23,724 bases of DNA from NCBI GenBank assembly GCA_030145595.1, contig JAQYVG010000012.1:1-23724 (forward strand), written 5' to 3'. The notes beneath the pieces are model-generated. The model was not told where the DNA came from. It worked only from the letters and a program-made list of their open reading frames with translations, and ran no database searches. Numbering within the stretch: the stretch's first letter is position 1; the number at the start of each line of letters is the position of its first letter. This document shows, piece after piece, positions 1 to 7,601 of the stretch. The position numbers and the translations under genes are program-made. Source of the DNA: Desulfobacterales bacterium (GTDB lineage: Bacteria > Desulfobacterota > Desulfobacteria > Desulfobacterales > UBA11574).

Positions 1-285
1 GTGCAGCATGATTTCATGACCCCGGTTATGAATCTTAAAGGCCAGAGTGCTGGAATGCCTTATGTGCGGCAGGATTGCGAACGTAAGGGGCGTGTTCAGT
101 TCCACAAATTTTGCGGCAATCGACCGACTGTGCCCGATATCATCAATTATCAGCGCGATCCGGGGTTGTGAAAAAGATTTTTCGGCAGCGATGGTACGGG
201 CAAATGCCTTTGAAAAAGCGTTCAGCCCCAGAAGGTTTCCCATCAGAAAACCAGCACTTTTGAAGATAAAACGTCTTCTGTTCAT
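1..285 (-). CDS. Divergent polysaccharide deacetylase family protein, N-terminal part (runs off the window)
   Basis: The minus strand is open from an ATG at 285-283 to the window edge, giving 95 residues with no stop. Residues 3-11 carry a twin-arginine-like stretch (RRRFIFK) followed by a hydrophobic segment, suggesting Tat export. From about residue 42 the sequence reads PRIALIIDDIG, then LNTPLTFAILP and GHEIMLH. This matches the opening of the divergent polysaccharide deacetylase family (YibQ/DUF610 type), in which the DD pair and the H of the EIMLH motif lie in the NodB-like metal/active-site region. The gene is divergent from the recD2-like gene downstream. The catalytic C-terminal portion lies outside the window, so activity and substrate cannot be judged. 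Family assignment is by motif recognition. Confidence 0.8.
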   Translation of the reverse strand, partial: MNRRRFIFKSAGFLMGNLLGLNAFSKAFARTIAAEKSFSQPRIALIIDDIGHSRSIAAKFVELNTPLTFAILPHIRHSSTLAFKIHNRGHEIMLH

Positions 286-576
286 AGTATTTGCCTTTAT
301 TTTGTCCTGAAAAACCTGGTCCCCTGGGACCGTCGAAGATCCCGCCTTGCGGGAGATTCTTTATAAAGTCCGTGCTTTTTCTTTAAATTTCTTAAACGCA
401 TTTCGAAAACTTTAGATACAATATATTGATCGTATTGTCAAGATGGATACAACATATTGTATAACTAAGCGTTTTGGCAATGAATACATCCTGGCTGGAT
501 GGCGCCGTCTTGCAAGCGAACGACACAACTTTTGAAATGCAGTTGCAATATTGTCTGCAAAGGGTCATCATAGCTT
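286..576. other. Divergent intergenic region with a small GC palindrome
   Basis: This is the spacer between two divergent genes. It contains a GGTCCC/GGGACC inverted repeat at 318-331. It also contains a 6-bp hairpin TCCCGC-ctt-GCGGGA at 340-354, followed by an AT-rich stretch, which resembles other GC palindromes in this window (11036-11054, 22421-22445). The remaining AT-rich part (about 360-470) probably holds promoters for both genes, but I cannot assign clear -35/-10 boxes. No convincing ORF is present. Confidence 0.4.
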
Positions 577-2754
577 ATGCAACTTTCAGGCCAGATCGAA
601 AGAATAACGTTTACCAATGAGGAAAACGGCTTTACCATTGCCAAGGTAAAGGTGCACGGCCGGCGGGATCTGGTGACCGTGGTCGGCAATATTGTGGCAC
701 CGACACCCGGCAAAATCATCAAAATGCAGGGCGAGTGGGTAAATCACCCTAAATTCGGCGAGCAGTTCAAGGTGGCGGAATACAAAACCGTGATTCCGGC
801 GACGGTTTACGGCATCCGAAAATACTTAGGCTCCGGCCTTATCAAAGGGGTCGGTCCTGTTATGGCCGATCGCATCGTCAATAGATTCGGGGAAAAAACG
901 CTCAAAATTATTGAAAACGATATCGCAAGACTTAACGAGGTCGAAGGAATCGGTGACAAGCGCATTGACATGATCAAGAATGCCTGGGACGAGCAGAAAG
1001 AAATCCGGGATGTAATGCTCTTTCTGCAATCTCACGAGGTCAGCAGCGGTTATGCCACCAAGATATTCAAACAGTATAAAAACAGATCCATCGAAGTGGT
1101 GACAGAAAACCCCTTTCGCCTGGCAACGGACATTTTCGGAATCGGTTTTTTGATTGCCGACCGTATTGCCGCAAAACTAGGATTTCCCAAATTTTCTCCC
1201 CTGAGGATAGAGGCCGGCATACTCTATGTTCTCCACCAGCTTGCAAACGACGGGCATGTCTATTATCCCTATGAACCCCTTGTGGCAGAAAGCATGGAAA
1301 TACTGGGTGTTAACAAAGAGATTGTTGTTGATGCCATCGGCAGTATAGCCGCTGAAAACAAAATCATTATTGAAGATTTGAATGCCGACTTTGAAGAATT
1401 TAAGGAAAACAACAAAGCAGTTTATCTGGCCAAGTTTTATCGCTGTGAAACCAGCGTCTCCAGTCTCTTAAAGAGGCTGATCATGGCACCTAAATCAATC
1501 CGCAAGGTTGCAATAGACACGGCCGTCGAATGGATCCAGCGCCAGCTCGATATAACCCTGGCAGACAACCAGGTTGCAGCCATACAGTGCGCTCTTGAGC
1601 ACAAAGTTATGGTCATTACCGGTGGGCCCGGCACCGGTAAAACCACTATTATCAACGCCGTTTTGAAAATTTTTACCAAACTTAAAGTAAAAACAATGCT
1701 GGCTGCGCCTACGGGCAGGGCTGCCAAACGGATGAGCGAAGCAACAGGTAGCAAGGCCAAGACCATACACCGGATGCTGGAGTTCAGTTTTGCAAAGGGG
1801 GGCTTTCAAAGAAACGAGGAAAAACCATTAAATTGCGATTTGATCATCATTGATGAAGCTTCCATGATCGATACTATTCTGATGCATTACCTTTTAAAGG
1901 CCGTGCATGCCCAAACGACGTTTATTCTGGTAGGCGACGTGAATCAGCTTCCCTCCGTGGGTGCGGGAAACGTTCTTAAAGACATTATAGACTCGCGGAC
2001 CGTGCCCGTGGTTGAACTCAATCAGATTTTCCGTCAAGCTCGAGCAAGCCGTATAATCGTCAATGCTCATAAAATCAATAATGGAGAACTCCCAATTCTC
2101 AAAAGCAACGGGCCTGATACTGATTTTTATTTTATCGAGCAGGAAGATCCCCAAAAAGTTTTGAATATCATATTAGAGTTGACCAAAACGCGGATACCGG
2201 GCCGCTTCGGCTTTGATCCCATAGACGATATTCAGGTTTTAACGCCTATGCACAAGGGGATAGTGGGTGCCGGCAATCTTAATAAAGAGTTGCAAAATAC
2301 GCTAAACCCGGGGCCGGACGCCATCATAAGGGGTGAGCGCACTTATCGGGTCAATGATAAAGTAATGCAGATCAAGAACAATTATGACAAGGAGGTCTTT
2401 AACGGAGACATTGGAAAAATCATGCGGATTATCCCCGATGATCGAACAAGTATGATTGCTTTTGACGGCAGGGATGTTGTTTACGATTTCTCGGAACTCG
2501 ACGAGGTCGTTTTGGCCTATGCCGCTTCAGTACACAAGTCACAAGGCTCTGAATATCCGGCCGTTGTGATCCCCATCCTGACTCAGCACTATATACTTTT
2601 GCAGCGCAATCTGATTTACACGGCCGTTACCCGCGGCCGTGAGCTGGTGGTGGTGGTGGGCACAAAGAAAGCACTGGCCATGGGTATCAATAACGACAAA
2701 ACGCACAAGCGTTATGCATACTTAAAGCACAGATTATGCTCGAATGTTTTATGA
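577..2754 (+). CDS. recD2: RecD2-type ATP-dependent 5'-3' DNA helicase (RecD/TraA family)
   Basis: This 725-residue protein is the usual length for RecD2, the RecBC-independent RecD form. The N-terminal third carries an OB-like region and helix-hairpin-helix-type glycine motifs (GVGP near 91, GIGDKR near 124-129, GIG near 188-190). Walker A is GGPGTGKTT at about 349-357. LIIIDEAS is the Walker B/motif II, LVGDVNQLPSVG is motif III, and YAASVHKSQGSE near the C-terminus is the late SF1 helicase motif. The family unwinds DNA 5'-3' in repair or replication-restart contexts in the cytoplasm. The ATG at 577 gives an N-terminus typical of the family (GQIERITFTNEENGFTIAKV). The gene stands alone, followed by convergent tRNA genes. 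Confidence 0.93.
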   Translation: MQLSGQIERITFTNEENGFTIAKVKVHGRRDLVTVVGNIVAPTPGKIIKMQGEWVNHPKFGEQFKVAEYKTVIPATVYGIRKYLGSGLIKGVGPVMADRIVNRFGEKTLKIIENDIARLNEVEGIGDKRIDMIKNAWDEQKEIRDVMLFLQSHEVSSGYATKIFKQYKNRSIEVVTENPFRLATDIFGIGFLIADRIAAKLGFPKFSPLRIEAGILYVLHQLANDGHVYYPYEPLVAESMEILGVNKEIVVDAIGSIAAENKIIIEDLNADFEEFKENNKAVYLAKFYRCETSVSSLLKRLIMAPKSIRKVAIDTAVEWIQRQLDITLADNQVAAIQCALEHKVMVITGGPGTGKTTIINAVLKIFTKLKVKTMLAAPTGRAAKRMSEATGSKAKTIHRMLEFSFAKGGFQRNEEKPLNCDLIIIDEASMIDTILMHYLLKAVHAQTTFILVGDVNQLPSVGAGNVLKDIIDSRTVPVVELNQIFRQARASRIIVNAHKINNGELPILKSNGPDTDFYFIEQEDPQKVLNIILELTKTRIPGRFGFDPIDDIQVLTPMHKGIVGAGNLNKELQNTLNPGPDAIIRGERTYRVNDKVMQIKNNYDKEVFNGDIGKIMRIIPDDRTSMIAFDGRDVVYDFSELDEVVLAYAASVHKSQGSEYPAVVIPILTQHYILLQRNLIYTAVTRGRELVVVVGTKKALAMGINNDKTHKRYAYLKHRLCSNVL

Positions 2755-2830
2755 AAGATCCAGGATCAATTCAATGACTAATGACCTGCCAAAGGCGAAA
2801 CATTATCATTTGGCTGAGGATCATAAATCT

Positions 2831-2870
2831 CAAAAAAAACAGCCGACTTTGGAAGGTTCCAAAATCGGCT
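2831..2870 (-). terminator. Rho-independent terminator of the tRNA-Ser unit
   Basis: On the minus strand AGCCGA, a mismatch, a 7-bp TTTGGAA/TTCCAAA core and TCGGCT form a long hairpin (2841-2870). A run of eight T (2839-2832) follows at once. It lies directly 3' of tRNA-Ser(GCU), so it ends the minus-strand tRNA transcript. On the plus strand no T-run follows, so it would not serve the helicase gene well. Confidence 0.8.
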
Positions 2871-2882
2871 AAGTTATTGAAA

Positions 2883-2972
2883 TGGCGGAGAGAGAGGGAT
2901 TCGAACCCTCGAACGAGTTTCCCCGTTACTCGCTTAGCAGGCGAGCGCCTTCAGCCGCTCGGCCATCTCTCC
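2883..2972 (-). tRNA. tRNA-Ser (anticodon GCU)
   Basis: The minus strand reads GGAGAGA at the 5' acceptor end, pairing with TCTCTCC at the 3' end. It has a D-arm GCCGAGCGGC, an anticodon loop CTGCTAA (GCU), a long serine-type variable arm, a T-loop GGTTCGAATCC and an encoded CCA. The 90-nt length fits tRNA-Ser, reading AGU/AGC codons. It lies 20 bp 3' of the second tRNA-Ser gene, so the two are probably cotranscribed and processed. Confidence 0.95.
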
Positions 2973-2992
2973 ATTTAACCGGTCAACGAAAT

Positions 2993-3080
2993 TGGCGGAG
3001 GGAGTAGGATTCGAACCCACGGAGCTGTTACACTCAACGGTTTTCAAGACCGCCGCTTTCGACCACTCAGCCATCCCTCC
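2993..3080 (-). tRNA. tRNA-Ser (anticodon UGA)
   Basis: The minus strand has acceptor GGAGGGA pairing with TCCCTCC, D-arm GGCTGAGTGGTC, anticodon loop TTGAAAA (UGA), a long variable arm, T-loop GGTTCGAATCC and an encoded CCA. The length of 88 nt fits a class II tRNA reading UCN codons. Its anticodon UGA reads serine; this is not a selenocysteine tRNA, whose anticodon is UCA and which is longer. Confidence 0.95.
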
Positions 3081-3096
3081 GCATACAGTCGGTTTT

Positions 3097-3125
3097 AAAT
3101 TATCATTTTGCATATTTCAGGTCAA
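3097..3125 (-). promoter_or_regulatory. Sigma-70-type promoter for the tRNA-Ser pair
   Basis: On the minus strand TTGACC (3125-3120) and TAATTT (3102-3097) are separated by exactly 17 nt. The -10 box ends 16 nt before the 5' end of tRNA-Ser(UGA), which fits a short leader transcript. Confidence 0.65.
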
Positions 3126-3253
3126 TGCTTTTGTTAAACGGAAAAAACCTAATTGGGTGCTATAGTTTATTGACATGACGCTTTATTTATGATTTCCAAA
3201 AATTTACCCAAAAAAGTTTACGATCAATTGAGGTATAGTCAAGGAGATGATAT

Positions 3254-3724
3254 ATGAAGCAAAAATATGTAATTTTGAAAAACACTAAAAAAAACGAGCT
3301 TATCATTAAAGAATTTGCCGAACTGAACAAGGATGTTTTCACTCTGATGTGCGAGGAAACATTTCATGACAAACTTGTAGAATCCGCCATTAACAAAGGC
3401 AGTCAGGCGCTCATTGCGACATTGCGGACCAAGAATATGTACCCCAATGCAATATGCGCAGCCCAAATAGCCGAAGAGGTCGTCAACTTATATAAATCCA
3501 AAGATGCTGATTCCATGGAGCTTTATTTTGACGATAAAGAAATTGTGACAGAAGGCCGCGATGCTCCCGAACCTTTGGATGATAGTGAAAGCGAGTCGGT
3601 AGAAATAGATGAACTGCTTGAAGATGATGTTTCAGAATCAATAGATGATAATGAAATCGATGCTAAGATCATTCCGATTAGAGCCGCAGACAGTGATGAC
3701 GCTGATGCAGATAATGGGCAATAA
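3254..3724 (+). CDS. Hypothetical protein with a strongly acidic C-terminal tail
   Basis: I do not recognise a family. The ATG at 3254 is preceded by a good ribosome binding site (AAGGAGATG at 3241-3249), so the gene is likely real. The 156-residue product has a mixed, soluble N-terminal domain (about 1-90, with predicted helices and cysteines near 36 and 70). The last 60 or so residues are dominated by D, E and S and look disordered. No signal peptide or membrane segment is visible. It is followed 49 bp later by the PAS-LuxR gene in the same direction, so the two may share a transcript. A role in protein-protein contact through the acidic tail is only a guess. Confidence 0.7.
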   Translation: MKQKYVILKNTKKNELIIKEFAELNKDVFTLMCEETFHDKLVESAINKGSQALIATLRTKNMYPNAICAAQIAEEVVNLYKSKDADSMELYFDDKEIVTEGRDAPEPLDDSESESVEIDELLEDDVSESIDDNEIDAKIIPIRAADSDDADADNGQ

Positions 3725-3773
3725 GTTGAATTCGTGACTTTTTACGACGCTATCAAGGTTAGAGGTTATAATA

Positions 3774-5135
3774 ATGGCCGGCAAACCTACTTATGAAGAA
3801 CTGGAAAGCAGGATCAATGCATTGCAAAGTGATGTTGCCGGCCTTGAACAATCTTTAACAAAACTATCCGAAAAAGAGCGTTATTATTGCCTGCTGCTGG
3901 CTAATTTGCATGATGATATCCTTGTAATTGACCGGCAATACCGCATCACTGATGCTAACAAGGCTTTTTTGGATACTTCCGGCCGCAGTCGCAAAGAGGT
4001 GATTGGGCGTTATTGTTATGAGATTTCACACGGCTACCGCGAACCATGCTCTAAGTACGGGGAGGAATGCATGCTGCAAGAGGTTTTTGAAACCGGCCGC
4101 TCGGCGACCTGTCTGCATAAACACGTACATTCCGATGGTTCCAAAATCTTATGTGATCTCATCCTGTCGCCGTTAAAAAATAATGCTGATGATCGCGTTA
4201 CCCATGTTATCAAGGCCATCCGGGACGTCACCAATCTTCTTGAGGCCGAAAGGAAACTCAGTAAAAACGAGGTCCGGGATCGTTTTTTGCTTGAAACAAT
4301 GGCTCAAGGGTTTGGGATTCAAGATGAAAACGGGCTGTTTACTTACGTCAACGATAAGATTTGCGAAATGATCGGGTATTTAAAAGAAGAGATTATCGGA
4401 CGCCATTTTGCTGATTTTATGGACGAAGTTAATCAAAAGATTTACAACCGGCAAATAGTCAAACGCAAAAAAAGGTTGGGCGAATCTTATGAAATTGAGC
4501 TGACCGGCAAAAACGGCAAAGAAATTGCGGTGATTGTTTCCCCGCAGTCGATTATTGACATAGATGACAATTATAAAGGCAGCTTTGCAATTTTCACTGA
4601 CATTTCCAGGCAAAAGCAGGTCAAGGAAGTGCTGCTAAAAGCGCACGACCGTCTTGAGCGTCGGGTGATAGATCGAACCAAGGAACTGGAAGACAAGACC
4701 AAAAACCTTGAGGAATTAAATACGGCCCTGAAAGTTTTGCTGAAAAAAAGGGATGAGGATAAAATCGAACTGGAAGAAAAAGTGCTGGTCAATGTGAAGG
4801 AACTGGTATTCACTTATCTTGAAAAATTGAAAAAGAGCGGACTGGATGACAGGCAAAAGACCTATGTCGAGATTATCGAATCTAATCTAAATGACATTGT
4901 TTCACCCTTTGTGCGCGGATTATCCAATAAATATTTAAACCTGACGCCCACCGAAATTCAAACCGCCAATCTTGTAAAACAGGGCAAAACTTCAAAAGAA
5001 ATTGCCAAGATAGTGAATTTGTCCGCCAGAACAATTGAGTTTCACCGGGACAATATTCGCAAAAAAATGGGGATAAAAAATATAAAGGTAAACTTAAGAA
5101 CCCACCTTTTATCCATGCAACAATACGGGGATTAA
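3774..5135 (+). CDS. PAS-PAS-LuxR type cytoplasmic sensor/transcription regulator
   Basis: The protein has 453 residues. It opens with MAGKPTYEELESRI and a short coiled coil (1-35), followed by a first PAS domain (about 38-155) with a PC-x5-EC cysteine pair (SHGYREPCSKYGEEC). A second PAS domain (about 165-280, with GLFTYVNDKICEMIGY) and a charged coiled coil (about 285-345) come next. The C-terminal LuxR-type helix-turn-helix (about 385-450) contains LTPTEIQTANLVKQGKTSKEIA and SARTIEFHR. There is no receiver domain or histidine kinase module, so the PAS domains would sense directly and the HTH would bind DNA. It sits 197 bp upstream of, and in the same direction as, the hydrogenase operon, making it a candidate regulator of that operon; this is inference from position. 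Confidence 0.85.
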   Translation: MAGKPTYEELESRINALQSDVAGLEQSLTKLSEKERYYCLLLANLHDDILVIDRQYRITDANKAFLDTSGRSRKEVIGRYCYEISHGYREPCSKYGEECMLQEVFETGRSATCLHKHVHSDGSKILCDLILSPLKNNADDRVTHVIKAIRDVTNLLEAERKLSKNEVRDRFLLETMAQGFGIQDENGLFTYVNDKICEMIGYLKEEIIGRHFADFMDEVNQKIYNRQIVKRKKRLGESYEIELTGKNGKEIAVIVSPQSIIDIDDNYKGSFAIFTDISRQKQVKEVLLKAHDRLERRVIDRTKELEDKTKNLEELNTALKVLLKKRDEDKIELEEKVLVNVKELVFTYLEKLKKSGLDDRQKTYVEIIESNLNDIVSPFVRGLSNKYLNLTPTEIQTANLVKQGKTSKEIAKIVNLSARTIEFHRDNIRKKMGIKNIKVNLRTHLLSMQQYGD

Positions 5136-5201
5136 GCCCGTAATATGCCCGTAATCTTCTCGTCTTGTTTTTCCAGGCAAACTCTGCTTTGAAATAAATT
5201 T

Positions 5202-5226
5202 AAAAAATGAAGCGTTTTCATTTTTT
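5202..5226 (+). terminator. AT-rich terminator-like hairpin after the LuxR gene
   Basis: A perfect 10-bp inverted repeat (AAAAAATGAA / TTCATTTTTT) with a 5-nt loop (GCGTT) includes a T-run on its 3' arm. It could separate the PAS-LuxR transcript from the hydrogenase operon. It is weak because the stem is almost all A-T. Confidence 0.4.
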
Positions 5227-5332
5227 TAAGGCTCTTCTAATTTTATTTCATTACGCCGTTAGCTTTGCTTTAATTGCAATCTAAATAATAATTCTAATCC
5301 GTTTCCTGTCACCTTACAGCAAAGAGGGGAAT

Positions 5333-6442
5333 ATGAAAAATCAAAATTATTGCTCGTTAAATGAAAAGCTAAGTGAAATTTCACGGCGGGATTTTATGAA
5401 GTTTTGTGGAATTGTGGCGGCGAGTATGGGACTGCCGTTAAGTGCAGGGCCGCAAATGGCCGAAGCGGCGACTAAAGCCAAACGCCGGCCCCCGGTGATC
5501 TGGCTGCACGGGCAGGAATGCACCGGCTGCACAGAAATCCTGCTGCGGCCCACGCATCCATCCCTGGAACACTTGATTCTTGATCTGATCTCGCTCGATT
5601 ACCACGAAACCTTAAATGCCGGTGCCGGACACCAGGCGGAAGCAGCTCTAAAGCAGTCCATGAAAGAGAATGCCGGGAAATACATCCTGGTAGTGGAAGG
5701 CTCCGCACCGCTAAAGGATGGCGGCAAATACTGCATGATCGGTGGACGCCCCTTCGTGGACATCGTCAAGGAGACCGCCGCCAAAGCAGCCGCCGTGGTT
5801 GCCATCGGCTCGTGTGCCTCCTGGGGAGGTTGGCAGTCGTCGTCGCCCAATCCGACGGGGGCTACCGGCATTCCCGAGGTTTTGAAGGGAACCACCGTGG
5901 TAAGCATTCCAGGATGCCCCCCCAACGCCTATAATTTCCTTTCAACGGTACTCTACTTTCTTACCTTCGGCAAACTCCCGGCCCTGGATGAAAAGGCCAG
6001 GCCCAAATTCGCCTATGGCAGACTGATTCACGAAAACTGTGAACGCCGAGCCCATTTTGACGCCGGACGCTTTGCTAAACAATTTGGCGATGAAGGTCAC
6101 CGCCAGGGTTATTGCCTGTATGAATTAGGCTGCAAGGGGCCGATAACACATGCTAACTGCCCGTCAATACTCTATTACGCAGGCGCAGGCACCTGGCCGG
6201 TGGGTACCGGCCACCCCTGTTTCGGCTGTACGGAAGAAGCGGTTGGATTCAAAATCCCGCTGCATACCCAGGCTGAAGTTTCCCAGGTTACTCCTGCTGC
6301 CGCGCATGCACCCATTGAAACCGCGCAAGGCAAGGGTATGTCAGCGGGAGCAGCCGGCGTTTTGGGTGGAGTTGCCGGTGTAGCCATAGGCGCAGGTGCT
6401 ATGATCGCCAAGAATCTTGGCCAATCTGACGAAGGAGAATAG
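5333..6442 (+). CDS. hybO: Periplasmic [NiFe] hydrogenase small subunit (Hyb type), Tat-exported and membrane-anchored
   Basis: The small subunit relays electrons between the Ni-Fe site of HybC and HybA/HybB through three Fe-S clusters. Residues 17-23 hold the twin-arginine motif SRRDFMK, followed by a hydrophobic stretch and a likely cleavage site after AEA near 45. The proximal-cluster motif is ECTGCTE (C63, C66), followed by GSCASWGG and PGCPPN. The distal/medial region has HENCERRAHF, CLYELGCKGP, HANCP and HPCFGCTE. A C-terminal Ala/Gly-rich hydrophobic segment (about 335-362) is the membrane anchor seen in Hyb-type small subunits. The 369-residue length is normal. The start has a GAGGGG ribosome binding site. 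HybA follows after 3 bp. Confidence 0.95.
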   Translation: MKNQNYCSLNEKLSEISRRDFMKFCGIVAASMGLPLSAGPQMAEAATKAKRRPPVIWLHGQECTGCTEILLRPTHPSLEHLILDLISLDYHETLNAGAGHQAEAALKQSMKENAGKYILVVEGSAPLKDGGKYCMIGGRPFVDIVKETAAKAAAVVAIGSCASWGGWQSSSPNPTGATGIPEVLKGTTVVSIPGCPPNAYNFLSTVLYFLTFGKLPALDEKARPKFAYGRLIHENCERRAHFDAGRFAKQFGDEGHRQGYCLYELGCKGPITHANCPSILYYAGAGTWPVGTGHPCFGCTEEAVGFKIPLHTQAEVSQVTPAAAHAPIETAQGKGMSAGAAGVLGGVAGVAIGAGAMIAKNLGQSDEGE

Positions 6443-6445
6443 TTT

Positions 6446-7438
6446 ATGGAGATCAAACGAAGAGATTTCCTCAAAACAGTCGCCGGCGGTGCCGCCCTGG
6501 CGCTGGCCCAGCCGGCTATGGCCCTGGCGCGTGAAAAAGCGCGCCTTCCCGACGCCGTCGGGATTCTTTATGATGCCACGCTTTGTATCGGCTGCAAGGC
6601 CTGTATGGTGGGTTGCCGCAAAGCCAATAATCTGCCGGTGGAAATGACAGGTTCACAAAATCTGTGGGACAACCCCATGGATCTGTCTGCCAAGACCTTC
6701 AACATTATCAAAAAATATAAAAACGGTACCGGCCAGTTCAAAGACCGGGAAATCAACGGATTCTCTTTTATCAAGCGGCACTGCATGCATTGCGTTGATG
6801 CCGCCTGTGTCTCCGCCTGCCCGGCAACCGCCATGACCAAGGACGCCAAGACCGGCATTGTTTCCTATAACAAAGATGCCTGTATCGGCTGCCGTTACTG
6901 TCAGGTGGCCTGTCCGTTTAATATTCCTAAGTTTGAGTGGGACAATCCCTTTCCGAAAATTACGAAATGCCAGTTGTGCGATCATTTGCTGGCAAAAGGC
7001 CAGTTACCTGGTTGTTGCAATGCGTGTCCAACCGGGGCGTCACTGTTCGGACCGGTAGCAGCACTGCTTGAGGATGCCAAACGCCGGCAAAAGATGCAGC
7101 CTGGCAAATACTATGATTTTTCGGTAGCTTCCACTACATCCGGCAGGACCCAGTATCAGCCGGCGGCCCGCTATGTCCCCCGTATTTACGGGGAAAGCGA
7201 AGTTGGAGGCACCCAGGTACTCATGCTGGCCGGCGTGCCGTTTAGCAACTTGGGCCTGCCCGATTTGCCGTCCACATCGTACGTGGCTATGGCGGAGAAT
7301 ATCCAGCATACGCTTTACAAGGGAATGATACTGCCGGTTGTTGCATTTGGCGGATTGGCCTTTTTGGTAAAAAGGTCGGGCAAAAAGAAAGAAATGGATC
7401 TCCCCGCCGAAAGCGGGCCGGATATCAAACCGGATTAA
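6446..7438 (+). CDS. hybA: Hydrogenase Fe-S electron transfer subunit HybA
   Basis: This 330-residue ferredoxin-like protein passes electrons between HybO and the membrane protein HybB. It begins with a second twin-arginine signal (KRRDFLK at 4-10, then an Ala-rich hydrophobic core ending near AMALA). Four groups of four cysteines for [4Fe-4S] clusters follow: CIGCKACMVGC, HCMHCVDAACVSACP, CIGCRYCQVACP and CQLCD with CCNACPTGA. A hydrophobic segment near the C-terminus (about 291-308) followed by RSGKKK is a membrane anchor. Spacing to hybO is 3 bp, so translation is probably coupled. The next gene, hybB, is separated by 163 bp of hairpins. Confidence 0.93.
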   Translation: MEIKRRDFLKTVAGGAALALAQPAMALAREKARLPDAVGILYDATLCIGCKACMVGCRKANNLPVEMTGSQNLWDNPMDLSAKTFNIIKKYKNGTGQFKDREINGFSFIKRHCMHCVDAACVSACPATAMTKDAKTGIVSYNKDACIGCRYCQVACPFNIPKFEWDNPFPKITKCQLCDHLLAKGQLPGCCNACPTGASLFGPVAALLEDAKRRQKMQPGKYYDFSVASTTSGRTQYQPAARYVPRIYGESEVGGTQVLMLAGVPFSNLGLPDLPSTSYVAMAENIQHTLYKGMILPVVAFGGLAFLVKRSGKKKEMDLPAESGPDIKPD

Positions 7439-7450
7439 AATTTAATCTTA

Positions 7451-7565
7451 TTGGGGGACACGTAGTTTCCCCCAAACCCCTCTTCCGCGTGCTTACCCCA
7501 CCGCAAGCGGATGGGGTATTAAAAAAAGCATAATAAAATTAACGGCTTGTCCGCCTCCGGCGGGC
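7451..7565 (+). repeat. Three consecutive stem-loops between hybA and hybB
   Basis: Stem 1 is TTGGGGGA (7451-7458) with TCCCCCAA (7468-7475). Stem 2 is TACCCCA-CCGC-aa-GCGG-a-TGGGGTA (7494-7518), 11 bp with one bulged A. Stem 3 is CCGCC-tcc-GGCGG, extended by G-U and G-C pairs (7549-7565). None is followed on the plus strand by a T-run, so they look more like REP-type or mRNA-processing hairpins than terminators. A repeated CTTGTCCG octamer flanks stem 3. Confidence 0.6.
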
Positions 7566-7601
7566 TTGTCCGGATCAGGCTTTGGCCTTAAGGAGTGATT
7601 T

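Noticed and set aside
47..310. Plus-strand 87-codon open frame at the left edge
   Set aside because: The minus strand encodes a recognisable deacetylase over the same bases; the plus frame is its shadow.
2781..2978. Plus-strand 65-codon open frame
   Set aside because: It overlaps the terminator and tRNA-Ser(GCU) on the other strand; its translated sequence is just antisense tRNA.
2993..3080. Possible selenocysteine tRNA, because the anticodon loop contains TGA
   Set aside because: The anticodon is UGA (serine, reading UCN) and the length is 88 nt with normal arms; tRNA-Sec has a UCA anticodon and a longer acceptor/variable arm.
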